Part shown: positions 17,876 through 25,978 of the stretch, in pieces
How the letters are laid out: each line of letters begins with the position of its first letter
Position numbering within the stretch: position 1 is the stretch's first letter
DNA from: MWCO01 sp964488865
GTDB taxonomy: Bacteria > Myxococcota_A > Polyangia > Polyangiales > Polyangiaceae
DNA length: 64,000 nucleotides
NCBI GenBank assembly: GCA_964488865.1
Contig: CAZAWR010000003.1
Span: 124,001 to 188,000 of the forward strand
Direction of reading: 5' to 3'
Position numbers and translations under genes: made by a program
Notes under the pieces: generated by a model
What the model was told of the DNA's origin: nothing
Seen by the model: only the letters and a program-made list of their open reading frames with translations
The model's database searches: none

Positions 17876-18808
17876 CTAGCACAGTGTGGGGCTGCCCAGC
17901 TCGATCGCAAGTCCCCATCGTACGCCGCGGTCCGACACGCAAGTTTGGTGGGCCCCCGACCAAGCCAGCAGACGTTGCACGATACAGCCGCCCGTCACGA
18001 TGACGTCGGCTCGTTTCGGGTCCAATCCGGGCACGAGCCTGCGCTCGGAGACGGGCAGGGCGCCGAGCCGCTGCGCCAAGTCTGAAACTTGTTCGACCGT
18101 GAGACTCGAACCGTGCACCTTGGACGGATCGTACTGTGCCAACCCCAGCTCCACCGCCACTAGGGTGGTGATCGTCCCGCCAATCCCTACCCACGTGAGC
18201 GGCCCCTCGCTCTTGACCAGCCCTCCAAGAAGCGCGTCGACCGAGCTGCGCACGGCGTCGAGCTCCGATCGGGAAGGCGGATCCTGCCGGATATGGCGCT
18301 CCGTCAAACGCACGCAGCCCAGGTCGAGGCTGGTGGCGAAGTCGACCGTGGGCGCGCGTCCCGGCTCGACATGGCCGAACACGATCTCGGTGCTCCCTCC
18401 CCCGATGTCGTAGACCGCCACCGGACCCGCCACGGACAAGCCGCTCAAGGCACCGAGGAAGGTGAGCCGTGCCTCCGCTTCACCCGAGATGACGCGGGGA
18501 CGGGCGCCCAAAACGCGCTCCGCCGCGTCCAGAAAGGCGTCCACTCCCACAGCATCTCGCGCTGCGCTCGTGGTGACCACGTCGAGGCGTTCGACGTGAT
18601 GCTCTTGCATGCGTCGTGCGTAGTCCTCGAGGCAGAGGAGAGTGCGATGGACGGCATCGGGGTGCAGGCATCGATCCTTGTCGACCCCCTGACCCAGGCG
18701 CGTGATGGTGGAGACCTCGTGGACCGGGGTAGGTCCGTGGTCGCCGAGGGTTTCGGCAATGAGAAGGAGAACGGAATTGGTGCCGATGTCGATGGTTGCG
18801 ACCTTCAA
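17876..18808 (-). CDS. Ppx/GppA-family phosphatase
   Basis: The 310-residue protein has the ASKHA-type ATPase fold of exopolyphosphatase/guanosine pentaphosphatase: the first phosphate loop IDIGTNSVLLLIAE (residues 6-19), the acidic motif EAEARLTFLG and the second loop VYDIGGGSTEIVFG, and a third glycine motif GIGGTITTL. The length matches short Ppx1-type enzymes without the C-terminal HD domain. It would hydrolyse polyphosphate or pppGpp in the cytoplasm. It ends close to the long cdnL leader and follows the OmpA-like gene by 59 bases on the same strand. Confidence 0.9.
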   Translation of the reverse strand: MKVATIDIGTNSVLLLIAETLGDHGPTPVHEVSTITRLGQGVDKDRCLHPDAVHRTLLCLEDYARRMQEHHVERLDVVTTSAARDAVGVDAFLDAAERVLGARPRVISGEAEARLTFLGALSGLSVAGPVAVYDIGGGSTEIVFGHVEPGRAPTVDFATSLDLGCVRLTERHIRQDPPSRSELDAVRSSVDALLGGLVKSEGPLTWVGIGGTITTLVAVELGLAQYDPSKVHGSSLTVEQVSDLAQRLGALPVSERRLVPGLDPKRADVIVTGGCIVQRLLAWSGAHQTCVSDRGVRWGLAIELGSPTLC

Positions 18809-18867
18809 CGGGAGCCTCTTGGGAATGGGAATGGGAAAGGGAAGGGGGCGACCCGTGGGTCGGGGAC

Positions 18868-19689
18868 TCAGCGCGTGAGGCTTTGCAGGTCGAGCATCTC
18901 CTCGACGTTCGGGAGAACGACGAGCTCGACGCGACGGTTCTTGCGCATGTCATCGGCGGAGGTGTTGGGCGCGACGGGGTCGGTGTCGCCGTAGCCGGCG
19001 GCGCTCCAGCGCATGGGGTTGAGGCCTCCGCCTTCCTTCTCGGTGGGCTCGACGAGGAAGATGAGAACCTGGCGTGCGCGCATGAGGGACAGGCCCCAAT
19101 TATCCTTGTACGGTCCCCCGCCGAGGGGCCGATTGTCGGTGTGGCCGGCCACCTGGAAGGTGCGCGAGTTGAGCTGTGCGTCGCCGCGAATGACCTCTGC
19201 GACTTGCCGCAGAATTGACTCTCCATCCTTCTTCAGGTCGATCTTGCCGGAGTCGAACAGGACGTCCCCCGGCATGGAGATGACCATGCGGTTGTTGCGA
19301 ACGGATACGGATAGACCGAGCTTGACGAGAGAATCGAGCTTGCTGCGCAACAACTCGAAGCGCTTGCGGATGGCCTCCAGCTGCTCTGCCCTGCGCTTGA
19401 ACTCCTCGAGCGCCTTGCGCTGCTCGGCAAGGGATGCGTTGAGCTGCTGTACGTCAACCCCCGCTTGCTTGAGCCGCTCCTTGAGCTCGTCGATCTCGGC
19501 CTTCGCGCTGTTGTAGTCGTCTTCGGTCTTGCGATGGGCCTGTCTCTCCGCTTGCAACTGCGCCTTGAGCTCGTCGACCTCCTTCAGCTTCGCCTGCCAT
19601 TCCTCTTCGGAATGACCGCAGCCCCCGATGAGAAGTGCGAGCAGCACCGTTGCGAAAAAGGACATCCCGACTGAGCGATGCCAGCGCAT
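18868..19689 (-). CDS. OmpA-family lipoprotein with coiled coil
   Basis: The 273-residue protein has a lipoprotein signal (lipobox IGGC, Cys24), a long heptad-rich coiled coil (about residues 28-115, with repeated Leu and Lys/Glu as in KEVDELKAQLQAERQ), and a C-terminal OmpA-like peptidoglycan-binding domain (about 125-265) marked by VAGHTDNRP and RAxxV-type LSLMRARQVLIFL and NRRVELVVLP. It should be anchored in the outer membrane and reach the cell wall. It is read leftward and shares its upstream region with the divergent histone-like gene. ATG at 19689 is favoured; a second ATG lies eight codons in. Confidence 0.87.
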   Translation of the reverse strand: MRWHRSVGMSFFATVLLALLIGGCGHSEEEWQAKLKEVDELKAQLQAERQAHRKTEDDYNSAKAEIDELKERLKQAGVDVQQLNASLAEQRKALEEFKRRAEQLEAIRKRFELLRSKLDSLVKLGLSVSVRNNRMVISMPGDVLFDSGKIDLKKDGESILRQVAEVIRGDAQLNSRTFQVAGHTDNRPLGGGPYKDNWGLSLMRARQVLIFLVEPTEKEGGGLNPMRWSAAGYGDTDPVAPNTSADDMRKNRRVELVVLPNVEEMLDLQSLTR

Positions 19690-19917
19690 TGTCGAACCTT
19701 TCTTGCGTGTACGCCGAAGAGGATGCTTCGACCGTCCTTGGGAACGTTTGCGGGATTCCAGCAGGCAGGAAACCTCGCTTCAGAGCGCGCTTTTTACAGC
19801 CTCGTCGCCAGCCAAGTCAACGGCGGCAACCGAAGGTGTGAACGAGTAAGTCGGCAACAAGAAGACCAGCAAGTTGGCAAGAGAAATAGAGGCCTGGGGA
19901 GCAGGAGGCTGGACCCA

Positions 19918-19940
19918 ACGAATTCGTCGAGAAATTCTCG
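19918..19940. promoter_or_regulatory. Two adjacent palindromes, possible operator
   Basis: ACGAATTCGT (19918-19927) is a perfect 10-base palindrome and is followed directly by CGAGAAATTCTCG (19928-19940), symmetric around one central base. They lie about 70 bases upstream of the -35 box of the H1-like gene promoter. A dimeric regulator could bind here; no regulator is identified. Confidence 0.35.
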
Positions 19941-20010
19941 TCTATGCATGCGTTGCGGGGTGTGATCGGCACAAGTGTAGGACCTTCGTATGACCCGTGA
20001 ACATTTTTCA

Positions 20011-20039
20011 TTGACAAGCGCAATGCATGGCCATATAAG
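20011..20039 (+). promoter_or_regulatory. Strong sigma70 promoter of the H1-like gene
   Basis: A perfect TTGACA (20011-20016), a 17-base spacer and TATAAG (20034-20039, five of six) sit about 50 bases upstream of the ATG at 20092. A strong AGGAGG ribosome site follows at 20080-20086. This is the closest match to consensus in the window and implies high expression. Confidence 0.75.
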
Positions 20040-20091
20040 TCGTGCAATATGCGTTACCCCGCGAGCGAGGTAGCATACAGGAGGGTCTAGC

Positions 20092-20523
20092 ATGGCTGCT
20101 GCGAAGAAAACGACAAAGGCGAAGACCAAGACCGCGAAGAAGGCGCCGAAGGCTGCGAAGAAGGCCGCCAAGAAGGTGACCAAGGCCGCCAAGAAGGCAC
20201 CGAAGAAGGCCGCCAAGAAGGCCGCCAAGAAGGCGCCGAAGGCTGCCAAGGCGCCCAAGAAGGCTGCCAAGGCGCCGAAGAAGGCTGCCAAGGCTGCCAA
20301 GAAGGCGCCCAAGAAGGCCGCCAAGAAGGCGCCCAAGAAGGCCGCCAAAAAGGTCGCCAAGAAGGTCGCCAAGAAGGCCGCCAAAAAGGCCGCCAAAAAG
20401 GCTGCCAAAAAGGCAAGTCCACGTCCGGCCAAGCGCGAAGCCAAGAAGCCCGCGCGTGGTCGGAAGACCGCGCCGAAGGAACTGGCCGCCCCCGTGGCCC
20501 CGCTTCCCGACGACGAGGAGTAG
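20092..20523 (+). CDS. Histone H1-like Lys/Ala/Pro-rich DNA-binding protein
   Basis: The 143-residue protein is made almost entirely of short repeats of the type KKAAKKA and KKAPKKA from residue 5 to about 108, followed by an Arg/Pro-containing segment (SPRPAKREAKKPARG) and an acidic end (DDEE). This resembles the C-terminal tail of eukaryotic H1 and bacterial H1-like proteins, which bind DNA through charge and compact the nucleoid. No globular domain is present. Strong promoter and ribosome site suggest an abundant protein. The DNA itself is a degenerate tandem repeat and prone to length change. Confidence 0.85.
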   Translation: MAAAKKTTKAKTKTAKKAPKAAKKAAKKVTKAAKKAPKKAAKKAAKKAPKAAKAPKKAAKAPKKAAKAAKKAPKKAAKKAPKKAAKKVAKKVAKKAAKKAAKKAAKKASPRPAKREAKKPARGRKTAPKELAAPVAPLPDDEE

Positions 20524-20541
20524 ATCACTCCACGTTGACTA

Positions 20542-20561
20542 GCTGGGGCTCACTCCCCAGC
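20542..20561 (+). terminator. Hairpin after the H1-like gene
   Basis: A 7-bp perfect stem (GCTGGGG 20542-20548 with CCCCAGC 20555-20561, 6-base loop) lies 18 bases after the stop. No T run follows, so it may only be a 3' end stabiliser. Confidence 0.35.
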
Positions 20562-20735
20562 GGGGATGACCGCGTCACCAAACCAGTATTGCGGGGCGAG
20601 TCCCACCTGTTCAACCTCGCCGCGCTTGGTGGTGCGTCCCGCTCTGTCAGGATTTCTTGACTAAGTTGACGGCCGGAACGAGGGCTCAGCCCCCGCTGCC
20701 GGTCTCGTCGACGGCGGTCCTCCCCTCACGTCCAA

Positions 20736-20770
20736 GGTTCGCGTCTCCCGACGGGAGATCGACGCGAACC
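20736..20770 (-). terminator. Long hairpin downstream of the unknown 537-residue gene
   Basis: A 9-bp outer stem (GGTTCGCGT 20736-20744 with its complement at 20762-20770) encloses a CTCCC-GAC-GGGAG stem. A smaller hairpin, TATCC/GGATA, lies between it and the gene end at 20798. Together they look like a 3' structure for the leftward gene; there is no clear T run. Confidence 0.35.
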
Positions 20771-20797
20771 CATATTATCCGAAACAGGATAGTTCGT

Positions 20798-22411
20798 TCA
20801 CTCGCCCAGATACAGGCGCAGCGCCATGGCGGCGGCGCGCTTGTCGAACACCACGCCCCGCAGCTCATCGCGATGCCCGATGCGATCCAGAAGCTCCGTG
20901 AGGAATGCGTGGAACGCATCGCACTCCATCATCGCGCGATCGAGCTTGTCCGGATCCATCAGGTCCGCGTCCTGCAAGGCGTTCATCGCATGCAAGAACG
21001 CAGCGAAACGAGGGTAATCGCTCGCACGCAGCAGCGGGTACCCCATCGCGCGAAAGTACGCCAAGAACTCCCGCACGAACTGGAAGCTCGTCACCGTGCT
21101 CCACGCATCCCCCGTCCCGCGCGCGTGTCGGGCCTTCGCCGTGAACGCTCGCACGATCTGCGCGAACATCCACACATGCTGACGAAGCCTCTCCGAGATC
21201 TGTCGCTTCGCCGACTGATCGTCGAACACGACACCTTCCTCGAGCGTCGTTCCCAACGTCTGACCCAAAAACAAAATCACGTTCTGCAGGGCCGGTCGAA
21301 GCATCGACACGCACAGCACGACACTGTCTCGCAGCTGCGTCGACACGCTTCCATCGTCGGGCGAAGGAAATCCGTGTTCGAACGCCCGGCGCATCTCCAG
21401 CCGGATGTTCGCGCTCACGCACTCGAACGCGCCGCGCACGTCGATGAGCCGGTGTCCTGAAGCGAGAAGCTCTTCGTACCGCGACCCGATCTGCGATGCA
21501 GGGGTGCGCAGCAGGTCGTGCTCGTAGGAGCTGGCGAGCTGCTCGCCAGACTTGCGACGCAAGTAGCTCGCGAGCGCACGAGCGTCGGAACGCAGGACCG
21601 ACAGCACGAGGTAGACGCGTCCCGCGGCGGACCCAAGAGGGTCCGAGAGGTCAGGCGCGATCTGCTCGAGCAACCGCAGGTACCGCAACATGCGAAACAG
21701 CGACAGGAAGGTCAGAGACACCAAGCGCTGCGCGTGCTCACCGGGAACGCGCTCGATGATTTCGATGACCTCCGACGACTGAATTCGATCGAATTCGGGC
21801 CGGAACTCGAGGGCCGAAAGCGGATTGAAGAACGCGTTTTGGGATACCTCGCGCTGCGCAAGGCTCGCCGTCGCGTAGAACAAACGGAACGGGATCCGCG
21901 GAAGCCGCAGAAGGCCGTCGCACACCTCCGCGAGGTTCGAGAAGCCACGACGCAGAGCAAACAAGCTGCCTTCGGGCGTGTCCTGGGAGGTGTCCTCGCG
22001 TAGCAGGCGCGTGCGCGCGGCGTCCTCCGGCAAGAGCGTCTCGAGGTACCGATGGAAGACGAACGCCTTGTCCCGCTCGCCGAGGCAGAAACGCGCGAGC
22101 TGGGTCGTTCGCTTGAAGCCCTTGCAGAGTAGCGAAAGCGGCTCGCGGAAGTCCTGGGCCACCACGGGAACGCGACGAGGCCGGCCAGGGTGGTTGCGCG
22201 GGTTCGCAAAGCACGCAGCGCCCTTGAGCAACACCTCGAGCTCGAAGACCAGCTCCTTGCGCTCGGCCGACAGTGTCGAAAGCCATCCTTCGCGAGCCTG
22301 CTGCTGCTCCCTGCGCAGCCCTCGGCTGTCCTGCAGCAAGTCGGCGTATGCGTCTCGCCGCGGGGCGAGCGCGCTCAGACGGGGTGGAGGAGGGGCGCTG
22401 AGTCGTTGCAC
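20798..22411 (-). CDS. Conserved-looking protein of unknown function, 537 residues
   Basis: I do not recognise this protein. It has no signal peptide, no transmembrane helix and no obvious nucleotide-binding motif. It is rich in Leu and Arg and appears mostly helical, with a basic N-terminal segment containing a run of prolines, an RPRRVPVVAQDFREPLSLL stretch near residue 80, and an acidic-helical middle. Coding potential is good over the full length and codon use resembles neighbours. It stands alone between the H1-like gene (convergent) and the zinc-ribbon membrane protein (same strand, 108 bases upstream). Confidence 0.7.
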   Translation of the reverse strand: MQRLSAPPPPRLSALAPRRDAYADLLQDSRGLRREQQQAREGWLSTLSAERKELVFELEVLLKGAACFANPRNHPGRPRRVPVVAQDFREPLSLLCKGFKRTTQLARFCLGERDKAFVFHRYLETLLPEDAARTRLLREDTSQDTPEGSLFALRRGFSNLAEVCDGLLRLPRIPFRLFYATASLAQREVSQNAFFNPLSALEFRPEFDRIQSSEVIEIIERVPGEHAQRLVSLTFLSLFRMLRYLRLLEQIAPDLSDPLGSAAGRVYLVLSVLRSDARALASYLRRKSGEQLASSYEHDLLRTPASQIGSRYEELLASGHRLIDVRGAFECVSANIRLEMRRAFEHGFPSPDDGSVSTQLRDSVVLCVSMLRPALQNVILFLGQTLGTTLEEGVVFDDQSAKRQISERLRQHVWMFAQIVRAFTAKARHARGTGDAWSTVTSFQFVREFLAYFRAMGYPLLRASDYPRFAAFLHAMNALQDADLMDPDKLDRAMMECDAFHAFLTELLDRIGHRDELRGVVFDKRAAAMALRLYLGE

Positions 22412-22519
22412 GGAGTCGTCGTCCCTAGCACGAGAGGGCCGCCCGGGACACGTCCCGTTCGGTCATCGATCGTGCTCCACGGATCTTGCTGCGGTCAAGT
22501 CGGCAGCGCAGTGCGCGGA

Positions 22520-23053
22520 TCAATCGGCGGCCTTAGGGGGTGGCCCCATTTGGATGCGCTCGCCGATGTACGACCCGATGAGCGTGAACATCACGCCCAC
22601 GCAGCCAATGATGACGTACATGAACGTGGGCATGGTGCGGACCGTCTGGTTCTGCACGAGGTAAAAGACGGTGGGCACGGCGACGAAGAAGGCAGCCACC
22701 ACGGGCTCGATGAACGTCTTGCCCGGGGAGATGAGACCCACGAGCATGCCGCCGAGGAACCAAACCGGCACGCAGATGTACATGCCGTAGATGCCCTCGA
22801 AGTCGAACGCCTGCACGACCATGGGCAGCCCGATCACGATGGCGGCGGTGAGCACGCCTTGGACGACCAGCGCGACGAGCATCCAGATGAGGCTGAAGCC
22901 CTCTTGCTGATAGCGACGCTCGATCTCTTCCTCCCGGCTGCGCGAGGATGGGCCAAGCTGTTCGAGCTTGGCGCCGCACGATACGCAGCGCTTCTGGGTA
23001 GAAGCGTTCTTGAATCCGCAGGACGGGCAGAGGACGGTCTTGCTTTTCGCCAT
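22520..23053 (-). CDS. Zinc-ribbon membrane protein
   Basis: The 177-residue protein starts with a double CxxC zinc ribbon (CPSCGFKNASTQKRCVSCG, residues 9-27), then a short charged linker and four hydrophobic helices at about 53-73, 83-106, 113-132 and 138-160. Function is unknown; such proteins are common in myxobacteria. The start at 23053 is supported by a GAGG ribosome site; the frame is open 85 codons further but would cover the divergent promoter region. It faces the next gene head to head. Confidence 0.78.
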   Translation of the reverse strand: MAKSKTVLCPSCGFKNASTQKRCVSCGAKLEQLGPSSRSREEEIERRYQQEGFSLIWMLVALVVQGVLTAAIVIGLPMVVQAFDFEGIYGMYICVPVWFLGGMLVGLISPGKTFIEPVVAAFFVAVPTVFYLVQNQTVRTMPTFMYVIIGCVGVMFTLIGSYIGERIQMGPPPKAAD

Positions 23054-23200
23054 CAGGTTCCCTCGTTCCGAGCGACACAGCCTAGCCCAAGTGGCGGGGT
23101 CAACACCAGCACGGGAAAAAAGGGCGGGAACCGGCGCACTTTGTCGTTGTCCGAGCGAGAGGAACGCGCCAACCTCGGTTTCGACCAGGAGCAACCCCCC

Positions 23201-23863
23201 GTGAACCAGCCCGCCGACCTCCCTTCCCTGTCCGACGCCCGTGCCCTGGCGCACAAGGAGGTCGACGACCCCGATCTGCGAGCGCTGCCCGGCCCTCCCA
23301 AGCGGCAACGAACGCTGGCCGCGGCGCTCATGATCATCACCGCCGTCGCCGCTTGTGCGATGTGCTGGGCTCTGCGAAGCGAAGTCCTGTACGCCACCTC
23401 ACAACCCTTCCCCGCTGCCCTCGGAGACCTCGCCACGCTCGACCTGTCCACCGTTCAGCCCGACCAATACGTCGAGGCGCGCGGTCTGCTCGGAACCGCA
23501 GGCGCCGTTCGCTATGCGCGTCCCCTCGAGGGGGACTCCTTCCGTCTCCAGCCCGTGGCAGGAACAAGTCGAATTTGGGTCGAAATCCGCATCCCTGAGG
23601 GCATGGAGGGCCCCCGGTTCGTGCCCCCGGGCGACTTCACAGGGCGACTCGTCCCGTTCTCCCAGGCGGGCCTGCGCCACGCCGGGGTCGCCCGCTCCGT
23701 GGCCGAGCAGACCGGGCAGAGCATCCCCGCCGATGGATGGCTCCTCGTCGACGGAGCCTCCCCGCGCGCCTCTCGATGGGCTGTCGCGCTCTTTGCCTTG
23801 TTCGGGTTCTTCGCGCTGTGGAACGTGGTCAACGTGATTCGGATCCTGCGACCCGTTCGCTGA
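23201..23863 (+). CDS. Two-helix membrane protein of unknown function
   Basis: The 220-residue product, starting at GTG 23201 with AGGAG nine bases upstream, has a cytoplasmic N-terminus rich in Pro, Asp and Arg, a transmembrane helix at about 44-62, a beta-rich periplasmic part (about 65-185) and a second helix at about 188-210 ending in a basic tail. The pattern of a beta domain between two helices is seen in SURF1- and NfeD-like proteins, but no diagnostic residues let me choose. The long open frame upstream (back to 22190) is antisense to the zinc-ribbon gene and not coding. Confidence 0.65.
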   Translation: MNQPADLPSLSDARALAHKEVDDPDLRALPGPPKRQRTLAAALMIITAVAACAMCWALRSEVLYATSQPFPAALGDLATLDLSTVQPDQYVEARGLLGTAGAVRYARPLEGDSFRLQPVAGTSRIWVEIRIPEGMEGPRFVPPGDFTGRLVPFSQAGLRHAGVARSVAEQTGQSIPADGWLLVDGASPRASRWAVALFALFGFFALWNVVNVIRILRPVR

Positions 23864-23867
23864 CGGG

Positions 23868-25145
23868 TCAGCCGATGGGCAGGCCCGGGGCGGGGAACTG
23901 GGAGCACATCTCCTTCACTTCCGCTGCCACACGTTGAAGAGTCGCCTCGTCCTCGTGGTGCGCCACCACGATCTCGATCCAAGCCCCGACGCGCCGCATC
24001 TCCTGCGTTCCCATGCCGCGGGAGGTGACCGCAGGTGTACCGATACGGATACCTGACGGGTCGAAGGGGGTGCGCGGGTCGAAGGGTACGGTGTTGGAGT
24101 TGACGACGAGTCCTGCGCGGTCGAGCGCCTTCGCGGCCACCTTCCCCGGAACACCCTTGTTGGTCAGGTCGATGATCATGAGGTGGTTGTCTGTGCCGCC
24201 CGTCACGAGCTGGAAGCCGCGCGCGTTCAGTTCTTCTGCCAAAGCCTTGGCGTTCTCGACAATCTTGTGCGCGTAGGCCTTGAACTCGGGGGTCGCGGCT
24301 TCGCGAGCCGCCACGGCGATCGCCGCGGTCGTTTGGTTGTGAGGACCGCCCTGCAAGCCAGGAAACACCGCCTTGTTGATGGCCTTGCGGTGTGCCTTCT
24401 TGCACATGATCATGCCGCCCCTCGGGCCCCTGAACGTCTTGTGCGTGGTCGACGTCACGACGTCGGCAATTCCCACTGGGCTCGGGTGCGCGCCAGCGGC
24501 GACGAGGCCGCTGATGTGCGCGATGTCTGCGACGAGGATGGCGCCCACTTCGTCGGCGATCGAGCGGAAGGCCTGGAAGTCGATGATGCGCGGGTAGGCC
24601 GTGGCGCCGCAGAACAAGATCTTCGGCCGGTGCTCCTTCGCCAGGCTTCTGGCCTGTTCGTAGTCGATGAGGTGATCCTTCTCGCGTACTCCGTACTGCA
24701 CCGCCTTGAAGAACATGCCGGTCACCGACACGCCCCAGCCGTGCGTGAGGTGGCCGCCCGCGGGCAGCATCATGCCCATCACGGTGTCTCCCGGCGCAGC
24801 GAAAGCCGTGTACACGGCCATGTTCGCCGGACTTCCCGAGTAGGGCTGCACGTTCACGTGTTCTGCGCCGAACAGCTCCGCAACGCGCTTGCACGCGAGC
24901 TCCTCGATGGCGTCGATTTGCGCCTGACCTTCGTAGTACCGCTTGTGCGGATAGCCTTCCGAGTACTTGTTGCTCAGCACCGAGCCGGCCGCTTCGAGCA
25001 CCGCCCGAGAGGCGTAGTTCTCGCTCGGGATCAAGCGAACCGTGTCACGCTGGTAGCGCTCCTCGGTCTCGATGAGGCTTGCGATTTCCGGATCCACCTC
25101 CGCGAGCGGAGGCTCATGCCACGTGACTTGTTTCGAAGCGTTCAT
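23868..25145 (-). CDS. glyA: Serine hydroxymethyltransferase
   Basis: The 425-residue PLP enzyme interconverts serine and glycine with transfer of a one-carbon unit to tetrahydrofolate. The Schiff-base lysine is K236 in STTHKTFRGPRGG, and other family stretches are intact: LIPSENYASRAVLEA, SNKYSEGYPHKRYYEG, NVQPYSGSPANMAVY and FDPRTPFDPSGIRIGTPAV broken by a turn. Length is normal. It converges with the upstream membrane-protein gene, four bases between stops. Glycine metabolism links it to gcvPA at the start of the window, but the two are 23 kb apart. Confidence 0.97.
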   Translation of the reverse strand: MNASKQVTWHEPPLAEVDPEIASLIETEERYQRDTVRLIPSENYASRAVLEAAGSVLSNKYSEGYPHKRYYEGQAQIDAIEELACKRVAELFGAEHVNVQPYSGSPANMAVYTAFAAPGDTVMGMMLPAGGHLTHGWGVSVTGMFFKAVQYGVREKDHLIDYEQARSLAKEHRPKILFCGATAYPRIIDFQAFRSIADEVGAILVADIAHISGLVAAGAHPSPVGIADVVTSTTHKTFRGPRGGMIMCKKAHRKAINKAVFPGLQGGPHNQTTAAIAVAAREAATPEFKAYAHKIVENAKALAEELNARGFQLVTGGTDNHLMIIDLTNKGVPGKVAAKALDRAGLVVNSNTVPFDPRTPFDPSGIRIGTPAVTSRGMGTQEMRRVGAWIEIVVAHHEDEATLQRVAAEVKEMCSQFPAPGLPIG

Positions 25146-25311
25146 GGTGAGACCCTAGTACAGCCCCCGACAACTTGGTATCCGGTCCGGCGCACCTCCC
25201 CGGCAGGCAGGACGCCCTCTCATCTTCAGATCCGTGACGCATTCTCGACCGGGGCACGAGGCCTCGCCTTGACGCCAGCCTGAGCCCGGCGGTACGCATG
25301 GCTCAACCGCC

Positions 25312-25897
25312 ATGCCGAAGATCAAGTTTCTCGTCGAGCATCATGAGGTCGACGTACGGGCAGGACGCTCCGTTCGGGAGGTCGCTCTCGAAGTGGGCAT
25401 CTTCCCCAACCGCGAGTTCTTCAGCGACTTCACCTGCGGTGGGCGCGGCCTCTGCGGTACGTGCAAGGTCTGGGTGCGCGAGAGCGCAAGCCATGCCGCT
25501 TCTCCGCCGAACCTGCGGGAGCGATTCCACGGGGCAGGGAATGGTCGCCGACTCGCGTGCCAGACCCGGGTCCTCGGGGACATCGAGGTCACCACCATGC
25601 CTGGCGGCCACGACCGCACCCAGCAGGCTCGCACCATCGACCCTGCCCCTCAGCGACCTGCTGACCCCGAGCCGCCGCCCAAGGCCGACAAGTCTGACAA
25701 GCCTTCGGTCGACAAGAAGCCCAAGGACGAGAAGCCCAAGGACGAGAAGCCCAAGGACGAGAAGCCCAAGGACGAGAAGCCCAANNNNNNNNNNNNNNNN
25801 NNNNNNNNNNNNNNNNNNNNNNNNNNNNNNNNNNNNNNNNNNNNNNNNNNNNNNNNNNNNNNNNNNNNNNNNNNNNNNNNNNNNGGACGACGCATAA
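25312..25897 (+). CDS. [2Fe-2S] ferredoxin-like protein with Lys/Pro/Asp/Glu repeat tail (contains assembly gap)
   Basis: Residues 1-95 form a plant-type ferredoxin fold with cluster ligands C42, C48, C51 and C83 (TCGGRGLCGTC and LACQ). It should carry one [2Fe-2S] cluster in the cytoplasm for electron transfer. From about residue 115 a charged low-complexity tail begins and becomes an exact repeat of five residues, KPKDE, encoded by a 15-base unit, running into a 100-N gap at 25785-25884. The sequence after the gap reads GAC GAC GCA TAA in the frame that best continues the repeat, giving the stop at 25897. Since the gap size is arbitrary, frame and length across it are inferred. Partner enzyme unknown. 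Confidence 0.75.
25717..25784 (+). repeat. 15-base tandem repeat in ferredoxin tail
   Basis: Four identical units of AAGCCCAAGGACGAG and a partial fifth run straight into the N gap. The array is therefore longer than shown, and its collapse probably caused the gap. Confidence 0.9.
25785..25884. other. Assembly gap of 100 N
   Basis: Exactly 100 N inside the tandem repeat of the ferredoxin-like gene; the round number indicates a placeholder and not a measured length. Confidence 0.98.
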
Positions 25898-25978
25898 CGT
25901 TCCACCCTTGCGTCACGCCGGGTGGGGGGATCTTTTTGCGGACGATACGCCTCCAACGTGGCACCCTGGCGCTTCGTC

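Larger units (their letters stand above)
19690..20091. other. Divergent intergenic region with operator-like palindromes and a strong promoter
   Basis: The 402 bases between the OmpA-like gene and the H1-like gene contain no convincing open frame. Two adjacent palindromes lie at 19918-19940 and a near-consensus sigma70 promoter at 20011-20039. The rest is unassigned and less GC-rich than the flanking genes. Confidence 0.6.

Noticed and set aside
24183..25283. 366-codon plus-strand frame
   Set aside because: Antisense to glyA.
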